In this document: positions 1 through 5,084 of the stretch, piece by piece
Layout: the number at the start of each line of letters is the position of its first letter
Numbering within the stretch: position 1 is the stretch's first letter
Source of the DNA: Desulfobacteraceae bacterium
GTDB lineage: Bacteria > Desulfobacterota > Desulfobacteria > Desulfobacterales > Desulfobacteraceae
Assembly: GCA_024225895.1 (NCBI GenBank)
Contig: JAAEMC010000781.1
Location: 1-5,084, forward strand
Direction: 5' to 3'
Length of the DNA stretch: 5,084 bases
Made by a program: the position numbers and the translations under genes
The notes under the pieces: model-generated
What the model was told of the DNA's origin: nothing
What the model saw: only the letters and a program-made list of their open reading frames with translations
Databases searched by the model: none

Positions 1-34
1 GGCATCACAGTTCGCAAAAAAACCAAAGATAGTC

Positions 35-91
35 AAAAAAAATATACCGGGAACAGAATGTTAAATCAAAGATAGAATCTGTTCCCGGTAT
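35..91 (-). terminator. Rho-independent terminator of the DUF2145 gene pair
   Basis: A perfect 14-bp inverted repeat (44-57 with 78-91, core ACCGGGAACAGA) encloses a 20-base loop. On the minus strand it is followed by one A and then a run of eight T (42 down to 35). That is the form of an intrinsic terminator for leftward transcription. It starts about 40 bases beyond the stop codon of the DUF2145 gene, as expected for the end of that transcript. No T-run follows the hairpin on the plus strand, so it should not be bidirectional. The loop is longer than usual, but the stem is strong. Confidence 0.85.
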
Positions 92-131
92 TAATATCAG
101 GGTTAAAATTTTGAGCAGAAAGCGCTCTTAT

Positions 132-932
132 TTACACATCCGGCAAAACAGTCAGCACTTCGGACGCTGCCCCGTATTTTGTTAAAAACTGCCCAATAGA
201 ATTAAATGTTGATATCACTATAGGCCCTTCATGGTCACGAGTGCTTACTTCTGAGGAAAAGAGTGATCCCAAGAAAAGTTTAATGGGGTCGATCCTTACC
301 GGATGCGGCTTAAAATAGGCCTTTTCATTGGCTTTTATTGCTGCGGTATCCGTTGTCTGATAAATCGCTGAAATGATCACATCAAGTGTATGTTCTGTAC
401 AATTTTGAAAATCCAGGGTAAACGGATTGGCGATCACAGAATAACGAGGATTGTGCAATTCTTTGTATGTCGGTGATGCCAACACCTCTAACAGCCTCTG
501 CTGCAATTGGGGGGTCGGGATAATCAAGCCGGCTTCAAGGACCTGTACCCCGGCAAAAAAATCTACAGGGAAATCCTGTATTAAATCGCTCCTGTCAGGC
601 TTTTCATTGCTTTGGTATAGATTGTACATTGCGTAACCTGGCATTTTCCTATTGTCGGCAGTGGTTATCTGGGAATAAACGGCAAACCCGACATGAGTAT
701 ACTTAACCCCGCCTGGCAAAGTATCCCGCGGCCGCCCGAGCCGTGCAACGACAGCAACCCTGGCGCCCTTTTGGGCCAATGTTTTTTCTACTTTTTTAGC
801 AAATTTTACAATCCTTTCCGGTTCAAAATGTATTTCCCCACCCGCCTGGCTGCCGGCTGTTGCTGAAGAGACATTAAAAAACAGAATCATAATAAGCATG
901 AAAGATACGATATGTTTTTTAAAAGATTTCAT
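132..932 (-). CDS. Secreted DUF2145 family protein
   Basis: This 266-residue protein matches, from memory, the DUF2145 family of proteobacterial exported proteins of unknown function. Residues 1-26 form a Sec signal peptide: basic n-region, hydrophobic core 8-20, and a probable cleavage site after Ala-Thr-Ala at 24-26, giving a periplasmic or secreted mature protein. Family-like landmarks are the FEPERI segment near 36-41, a GARVAVVARLGRPR segment at 56-69, the THVGFAVYS motif at 79-87, YNLYQ at 103-107, QDFPVDFF at 119-126 and NCTEHTLDVI at 177-186. His80 followed by Cys178 in an N-C-T-E-H context resembles the His-then-Cys order of circularly permuted NlpC/P60 (LRAT-like) papain-fold enzymes. 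A thiol hydrolase or acyltransferase activity is therefore possible but unproven. The start is supported by AGGAGG at 942-937, four bases before ATG, which is slightly close. The gene follows the small exported-protein gene by 35 bases, so the two are probably co-transcribed. The length is complete, with no sign of damage. Confidence 0.88.
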   Translation of the reverse strand: MKSFKKHIVSFMLIMILFFNVSSATAGSQAGGEIHFEPERIVKFAKKVEKTLAQKGARVAVVARLGRPRDTLPGGVKYTHVGFAVYSQITTADNRKMPGYAMYNLYQSNEKPDRSDLIQDFPVDFFAGVQVLEAGLIIPTPQLQQRLLEVLASPTYKELHNPRYSVIANPFTLDFQNCTEHTLDVIISAIYQTTDTAAIKANEKAYFKPHPVRIDPIKLFLGSLFSSEVSTRDHEGPIVISTFNSIGQFLTKYGAASEVLTVLPDV

Positions 933-967
933 CTTTCCTCCTACTATCTTTTATCTTTTGGTTGTAT

Positions 968-1324
968 TTATTGAGTTTTTGCATTGTTATTCAGGGCTTC
1001 ATTGGGCGCAGGCCCCACGGTAAAGGCCTCGTCACTAATTACCAATGGGCCTTGGGCTGGTTCAGTTGCTGCTTTCATTAATTCATTGGAAATTTCAGTA
1101 CTTACAGCACCTACCGAACCGACTATTGTAAATGGTACAGCAAGAGCCGCTGAAACAATTTGGGCTGATCCGGCAATTGAATGGCCAATACTTGCACCTC
1201 CATGTGAAAACGCTTTACCCGAATGTTTTACAGATTGCCCCACATGGGTTTCCCCGGCCATTGAACAGGCGGTAAAAGATAAAGTAAATATAGCGGTAAC
1301 AATTAACATCATAAGCTTTTTCAT
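968..1324 (-). CDS. Small exported protein, probable DUF2145 partner
   Basis: This is a 118-residue protein of unknown function. I chose the ATG at 1324 because an AAGGAG ribosome-binding site ends seven bases upstream. The longer frame beginning at 1345 would add seven residues encoded across that site. Residues 1-19 are a hydrophobic signal sequence. Cys20 follows Phe-Thr-Ala, a weak lipobox, so it may be a lipoprotein; cleavage by signal peptidase I after Ser-Met-Ala (21-23) is the alternative. The mature start is rich in Gly, Ser, Ala and His, with His at 27, 34, 41 and 48 exactly seven residues apart. A hydrophobic, small-residue segment at about 50-75 could pack against or into a membrane. 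The tail from about 85 is polar, Pro/Asn-rich and probably flexible. The gene lies 35 bases upstream of the DUF2145 gene. I recall similar small Gly/Ser/Ala-rich proteins beside DUF2145 genes elsewhere, which supports a joint envelope role, but no activity can be assigned. Confidence 0.78.
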   Translation of the reverse strand: MKKLMMLIVTAIFTLSFTACSMAGETHVGQSVKHSGKAFSHGGASIGHSIAGSAQIVSAALAVPFTIVGSVGAVSTEISNELMKAATEPAQGPLVISDEAFTVGPAPNEALNNNAKTQ

Positions 1325-1331
1325 GATCATT

Positions 1332-1337
1332 CTCCTT
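1332..1337 (-). promoter_or_regulatory. Ribosome-binding site fixing the small-protein start
   Basis: The minus strand reads AAGGAG here, a near-perfect Shine-Dalgarno sequence, seven bases before the ATG at 1324. The in-frame ATG at 1330 is only one base away, and the ATG at 1345 lies upstream of the site, so neither can use it. This decides the start of the small exported-protein gene. Confidence 0.8.
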
Positions 1338-1366
1338 GTTTTCATGGTGTACCTTAAAAATAATTT

Positions 1367-1386
1367 TTCAGCTAAAATCTGCTGAA
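1367..1386. repeat. Inverted repeat upstream of the small-protein gene
   Basis: The arms TTCAGC (1367-1372) and GCTGAA (1381-1386) are perfectly complementary across an 8-base centre. The repeat lies 43-62 bases upstream of the ATG at 1324, where an operator or a leader hairpin could sit. Arms of six bases can arise by chance in AT-rich DNA, so the function is only suggested by position. Confidence 0.35.
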
Positions 1387-1474
1387 CCTGACTCTAAGTT
1401 AATATTGATTAATAACTGACGCTATTGGGAAGTTGCAGATGGTCACCCAATTTTTTGACAAGAAGAAAAGTCGC

Positions 1475-1501
1475 AAAAAAAACCCTTTATTTCAAGAGGT
1501 T
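1475..1501 (-). terminator. Weak intrinsic terminator candidate downstream of the kinase
   Basis: On the minus strand, AACCTCTT (1501-1494) can fold onto AAAGGGTT (1488-1481) around a 5-base loop, with one G-U pair and one mismatch. The 3' arm runs straight into a stretch of eight T (1482-1475). The T-run is convincing but the stem is weak. It is about 170 bases after the kinase stop codon and before the next gene, which is a sensible place to end the kinase transcript. Confidence 0.4.
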
Positions 1502-1550
1502 ATTCATTATTGACAGGTTATATTTTTAACGAATGGTCAAGAAAAATGAC

Positions 1551-1570
1551 AGATAGGTTATTAACCATCT
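1551..1570. repeat. Inverted repeat centred on GGTTATTAACC
   Basis: GGTTA-T-TAACC (1556-1566) is a perfect palindrome around a single base. The flanks AGAT (1551-1554) and ATCT (1567-1570) extend it, with one bulged A at 1555, to nine paired bases per side. It sits about 100 bases downstream of the kinase stop on the minus strand. It could be a protein-binding site or an RNA hairpin at the 3' end of the kinase message. No T-run follows on either strand, so it is not a classic terminator. Confidence 0.35.
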
Positions 1571-1670
1571 TAAACAACAGACAGGATGGTAAGTCAGGAG
1601 TAGATGTATTAACAAGGAGTGCACTACAGCATCTGGCTGGCAGCATTGGCCGATGGACAAGACAAGGCGA

Positions 1671-4600
1671 TTATTGAAACCAATGGGGGTATGTTGTCTT
1701 ACACATCTTTTCTTTTGTCCTGGACAATTTGATCCCCTGGAAATCATCCAGATTCTCCATGATATCCGCGACATGGGGAATAGTAAATAAAAGGGAGAAA
1801 TCCCGGCTGCCCTTCTCTTTTCGGGCCTGGATGCTTTTTTTAGGATTGATTATAAAGGAACGGTGAACCCTCAGCAATTTTTTTTCATCAAAATAGGTTT
1901 CAATATCTCCAAGGGACCAGTCAAAATCAATAAGGGTCCGTTCCCCTTCAAAAAGGATCCTGCTGAACTGTCGGTCCGCCTGGATAAAATAGATCTCTTC
2001 TATTCTTGCACTTAAATCCAGATATTTTTTGAGAACTAACTCATCCTGGATAAAGTTCTGGATATTGCTCTTGACGGATGTTACCTCCTGCAAAACTGTT
2101 TGCGAGAACTCTTTGTCCGCCCTGTTAAAGGCCCCCATGGCGTTATCCCTGTATAAAAGAAAGGAATAATTCTCCAGATAAGCCGTTCTCAATTTCATTA
2201 TCCAGCCATTGTCCCGGGAACCCGGAACCTGGAAGGGACTGATAACAGGGTCTCCATCAAGGGGAAGTTGGTTTATTTCAGCCACAAAGACCGTGGCATC
2301 TATTTTTTTAGAGGAGTTGATGAAAAGCTGTTGATCCTGGAATACCAAGGCGCCGGTATTGTGAATATGAGTTGTCAAAAGATTGTGTACAGCCTTTACA
2401 AGATTCTCTTTTCCCTTGAAATTTTTCAGATCACTGCAAAAGTTTTTAAGAGCACCAAGTCGGCGGCTTGCTGTTTCAACCTGGGTATTAAAGTCGATAT
2501 GATATCCAACTCTGGTAAGAAGTTCATGCTTTGAAAAAGGTTTGGAAAGATAGTCGTTGGCACCAAGGGAAAAGCCCTGGGTAAGGTCTGCCACCTGATT
2601 TTTTGCCGAAAGAAAAATGATGGGTAGTTTATCAAAGCCATGGGTGTACCGGATCTGTTGACACACTTCCAGGCCTGAAATTTGAGGCATCATTATATCA
2701 AGAAGGATTAGATCAGGCATATCGTTATCCTCTATATATGAAAGGGCCTCATTACCGCCGGGAAAGGTGATTACCTGATATTCAGCACCCAGATAGTCTT
2801 CGACAATCTGAAGATTCACCGGGTCATCATCCACTACAAGGATGGTTGGGGCATTGTTTAAAAGTGATGGATCCTGGGTGTTCTTATTACCGGATGGCCC
2901 ATTTGTTTCCATTTTATCCGGGGCAGCCTCTTCACCAGGGAGAAGTCTTGAAAGCATCTCCTGGTGTGCTGTTCTGTCGGGTTGTTCCTGTGTTGCCGGC
3001 AGGGAGAAGGAAAATGTTGAGCCTGCTCCGGGTTGGGATTCAACCCAGATGGTACCGCCATGCTGTTCCACAAGATGCTTGGTGATACTTAACCCAAGGC
3101 CCATGCCCTGATAAGTTCTTGTTTCAGAGCTGTCAAGCTGGGTAAATGATTGAAAAACAGTCTCAAGCTTATCCTGTTTGATACCAATACCGGAATCTTT
3201 AACACTGGTCACAACTACATCCCCCTTTAATTCGGCATAAATTTTTATTTGGCCTCCGGGGGTAAATGTGACAGCATTGGTGATAAGATTTTGTATGATT
3301 TGATAAACCCTGTTTTCATCAGCAAGGGCATATACACCATTTACGGGCAGATCATTGCAGAGCACGATATTTTTTTTGTCGGCAAGGGGATTCAAAAGGG
3401 CAATCACCACCTCGGTTACGCTGTGAAGATCCACGGACCCGATTAAAAGTTTAAGATCGTTGTTTCTCAGCCGCGAGTAATCAAGGATATCATCAATAAG
3501 TATGGAGAGGCGTCTGGCACTTCCAAGGGCTGTTTGCAATCCCTTAAACAGAGCGGGTTCATTTTTTGTAACATGTTTTTCCAGAGCCATCTGGGTGATC
3601 CCGATGATACCATGAAGCGGTGTCTTGAGTTCATGGGAGGTGGCAGCAAGGAATTCATCTTTCAGCCGGTCCGCCCGCTTGAGATAATCAATGGCTTCTT
3701 GCTTGCTCTGGACAATTTGCCGCTGGCTGTTGAAAAGCTCTTTTTGCGCCTGGGTAAATTGCTGAACAACAGCAAGACCCATGGGAAAAGTAATAAGAAA
3801 GAAAACATATTGGGAAAGCTGATAGGTGGTCACATAGAATATTGACCTTCCAACATCAACCATCCCAATGAAAAAACATATGGTAATTCCCATGAATAGC
3901 CTGCCCTCAAGCGTATTAAAGAAAGCCTTGAACCGGTTTTTACCGGCAATCTTTTTATACCATTTGTTGTAAAAGAGTATCAGGATATGGAAATAGGCGA
4001 TGGGAATCGAGGCCTGAAAGAGCCTCAACTGATCATGGAGAAAGGCTGGTGGTGCAAAAAAACAAAAGATAATTAAAACAAAGGCAAACAATGAATAGGC
4101 AAAAGAAAATCGAGAGATCCATTTGGTTAAAAAGGTATCTAAAAAACCAAGGATCATTGGAAATAAAAGAAAAAGAGCGACAAACTCAGTACGGTGAGTA
4201 ATGCTGGTTCCGGAAAATAAAAGAATCAGTTTGTTATCCATGGAGAGTTTGTAAAAAAAGTAACTCACACAAAAGAGACCGAAAAAGAAATAGGAAAGAT
4301 CCTGCCTGCTTTTTTTGAAAAGATAGAGGAAATACAGGCCGATCAGAAGATACAGTGAGATAAGCACCCGGGTAAAGGGAAGACGGGTCTTTTCCAGGGC
4401 CTGGTCATACCGGGAAATAAAAAAAGGAAAGCCCACATAAAATCCGGTCTCAGGATCGGTCGGGTCGCCGATGATTTTAAAGAGAAGGACGTTTTCTCCG
4501 GGCCGGATGAACCGCTTATCAAGTTCAACGGCAATATTGTTTAAGCTTCTGTCATGGAGGATATCACCTGCCCCATTGGTGTAGATCTCTCTTACAATGC

Positions 4601-5042
4601 TGTGGCCATTGAGGAAAATTTGCCAGTTCACCCCGATGGATCCGATAAAAAGTCCAAGGGATCCCGGTTTTAAGGCTTCTTCTTGGGAAATGGAAAACGG
4701 GACAGCAAAGGAGAATGTCTTGGGATAATACGTTTTCAGAGAAAAAGGAAAACGGTCCGGCAGCCCTTTAAGGGCAAGCCTTCTCACCTGAACAGGACGA
4801 TTACCATTTTGTGCTCCGGAAATTGCCAACCATTGATGATCAAAGTTATTGAGCGTTGTCCATGCCGGATCAAAACCCTGGCGAACATAGAGCGGTGTTT
4901 GGGTCAAATCAACCGGCTCAAAGGCCAAAAGTGATGGGTGGAAAAAAAAGAGAAGGACAAAAATCGACAGGACAAAACTGCGTGTCAGGCAATGGCTATT
5001 CCTGCATTTTTTTCCCAATTTCCAGCTCATAATTTTGTCCAT
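1671..5042 (-). CDS. 7TMR-DISM hybrid histidine kinase with receiver and LytTR output
   Basis: This 1,123-residue membrane sensor kinase should sense an unknown extracytoplasmic ligand and pass phosphate within itself to a DNA-binding output. A signal or anchor helix (about 21-40) leads to a periplasmic region (41-215) resembling the carbohydrate-binding-like 7TMR-DISM sensor. Seven hydrophobic helices follow at about 222-242, 249-266, 286-304, 312-331, 341-358, 382-398 and 408-426. A coiled coil (430-460) joins HisKA, with the phospho-accepting His470 in SHELKTP. HATPase_c has its N box at 585-590, DSGIG at 616-620, and GMGLGL at 646-651. After a polar linker comes a receiver (733-848) with acidic Asp738-740, phospho-acceptor Asp782, Ser812 and Lys834. 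Residues 878-995 look GAF-like. The last part (about 1012-1109) is a LytTR domain, with RVHRSFIIN at 1058-1066 and KLSR at 1105-1108. All key residues are present. The start is uncertain: AAGGAA lies very close to the first ATG, and Met5 is possible. No separate response regulator lies in view. Confidence 0.93.
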   Translation of the reverse strand: MDKIMSWKLGKKCRNSHCLTRSFVLSIFVLLFFFHPSLLAFEPVDLTQTPLYVRQGFDPAWTTLNNFDHQWLAISGAQNGNRPVQVRRLALKGLPDRFPFSLKTYYPKTFSFAVPFSISQEEALKPGSLGLFIGSIGVNWQIFLNGHSIVREIYTNGAGDILHDRSLNNIAVELDKRFIRPGENVLLFKIIGDPTDPETGFYVGFPFFISRYDQALEKTRLPFTRVLISLYLLIGLYFLYLFKKSRQDLSYFFFGLFCVSYFFYKLSMDNKLILLFSGTSITHRTEFVALFLLFPMILGFLDTFLTKWISRFSFAYSLFAFVLIIFCFFAPPAFLHDQLRLFQASIPIAYFHILILFYNKWYKKIAGKNRFKAFFNTLEGRLFMGITICFFIGMVDVGRSIFYVTTYQLSQYVFFLITFPMGLAVVQQFTQAQKELFNSQRQIVQSKQEAIDYLKRADRLKDEFLAATSHELKTPLHGIIGITQMALEKHVTKNEPALFKGLQTALGSARRLSILIDDILDYSRLRNNDLKLLIGSVDLHSVTEVVIALLNPLADKKNIVLCNDLPVNGVYALADENRVYQIIQNLITNAVTFTPGGQIKIYAELKGDVVVTSVKDSGIGIKQDKLETVFQSFTQLDSSETRTYQGMGLGLSITKHLVEQHGGTIWVESQPGAGSTFSFSLPATQEQPDRTAHQEMLSRLLPGEEAAPDKMETNGPSGNKNTQDPSLLNNAPTILVVDDDPVNLQIVEDYLGAEYQVITFPGGNEALSYIEDNDMPDLILLDIMMPQISGLEVCQQIRYTHGFDKLPIIFLSAKNQVADLTQGFSLGANDYLSKPFSKHELLTRVGYHIDFNTQVETASRRLGALKNFCSDLKNFKGKENLVKAVHNLLTTHIHNTGALVFQDQQLFINSSKKIDATVFVAEINQLPLDGDPVISPFQVPGSRDNGWIMKLRTAYLENYSFLLYRDNAMGAFNRADKEFSQTVLQEVTSVKSNIQNFIQDELVLKKYLDLSARIEEIYFIQADRQFSRILFEGERTLIDFDWSLGDIETYFDEKKLLRVHRSFIINPKKSIQARKEKGSRDFSLLFTIPHVADIMENLDDFQGIKLSRTKEKMCKTTYPHWFQ

Positions 5043-5084
5043 CTTCCTTGAAGCAACATCAACGGGTTTTATATTGTTTAAAAA

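Larger units (their letters stand above)
1325..1670. other. 346-base intergenic region between kinase and DUF2145 pair
   Basis: The region lies downstream of the kinase stop and upstream of the small exported-protein gene. I see no gene that can be defended. It contains a weak terminator candidate for the kinase (1475-1501), two inverted repeats (1367-1386 and 1551-1570), a tentative sigma-54-like element (1435-1450) and the ribosome-binding site of the next gene. The stretch 1350-1530 is AT-rich, typical of a promoter region, but no good sigma-70 minus 35/minus 10 pair was found on the minus strand. TTGACA occurs twice on the plus strand (1455-1460 and 1510-1515), but neither copy has a matching minus 10 box. 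The part 1546-1670 is less AT-rich and has open frames on both strands, discussed as a finding. Confidence 0.6.

Noticed and set aside
113..127. Short GAGC...GCTC hairpin next to the DUF2145 stop codon
   Set aside because: The stem is only four bases with no T-run directly after it; the strong terminator at 35-91 already explains the transcript end.
1325..1345. Longer small-protein start at 1345 (seven more residues)
   Set aside because: The extra codons cover the AAGGAG ribosome-binding site, which fits the ATG at 1324 with ideal spacing.
984..1385. 133-codon open frame on the plus strand opposite the small exported protein
   Set aside because: It is fully antisense to a gene with a signal peptide and a strong ribosome-binding site, has no site of its own, and reads as an unnatural mixture of residues.
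1411..1419. Minus-strand TCAGTTATT, 8 of 9 to the LytTR binding consensus
   Set aside because: LytTR sites are paired direct repeats about 12-13 bases apart; the nearest partial partner (CAGGTTCAG) is 20 bases away with two mismatches, so regulation of the pair by the kinase is not supported.
1526..1774. 82-codon minus-strand open frame overlapping the kinase 3' end
   Set aside because: It overlaps the kinase's LytTR coding end in another frame, has no ribosome-binding site, and shows no recognisable domain.
2842..3111. Plus-strand open frames opposite the receiver/HATPase linker
   Set aside because: They are antisense shadows of intact, well-conserved kinase domains, with no ribosome-binding site or recognisable product.
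5068..5073. TATAAA on the minus strand as a minus 10 box for the kinase
   Set aside because: The matching minus 35 would fall outside the window, and an AT-rich hexamer alone is not evidence of a promoter.

Overview
This 5,084-base window carries three protein-coding genes, all on the minus strand, and it looks like ordinary bacterial chromosome. No rRNA, tRNA, CRISPR array, insertion sequence or phage gene is visible. The base composition is moderately AT-rich. The large kinase combines a 7TMR-DISM sensor with hybrid kinase domains, an architecture common in environmental Proteobacteria and Desulfobacterota. A sulfate-reducer-like deltaproteobacterium (Desulfobacterales type) is my best guess, but this is inference from style and not from a marker gene.

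Layout, following transcription (right to left). At 5042-1671 lies a 1,123-residue membrane-bound hybrid sensor kinase. Its parts are a signal peptide, a periplasmic beta-sandwich-like sensor, seven membrane helices, a coiled coil, a HisKA/HATPase core, a receiver, a GAF-like region and a C-terminal LytTR DNA-binding domain. After a 346-base gap comes a two-gene unit. Its first gene encodes a small exported or lipid-anchored protein (1324-968) with four histidines spaced exactly seven residues apart. Its second encodes a secreted DUF2145 protein (932-132) with His and Cys motifs reminiscent of circularly permuted NlpC/P60 (LRAT-like) enzymes. A clear intrinsic terminator at 91-35 closes the unit.

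The 1325-1670 gap holds a weak terminator candidate for the kinase, two inverted repeats, a tentative sigma-54-like element, and short open frames that look partly protein-like but cannot be defended as genes.

How the genes work together: the two small genes are 35 bases apart, share one terminator and both encode exported proteins, so they probably form one envelope-related unit. The kinase carries its own DNA-binding output and has no separate response regulator in view, so it may be a self-contained, membrane-tethered signal-to-promoter device. Whether it controls the neighbouring pair cannot be decided here; I found no convincing LytTR-type direct repeat upstream of the pair. The most unusual items are the kinase architecture, the possible insertion inside its LytTR domain, and the histidine heptads of the small protein.
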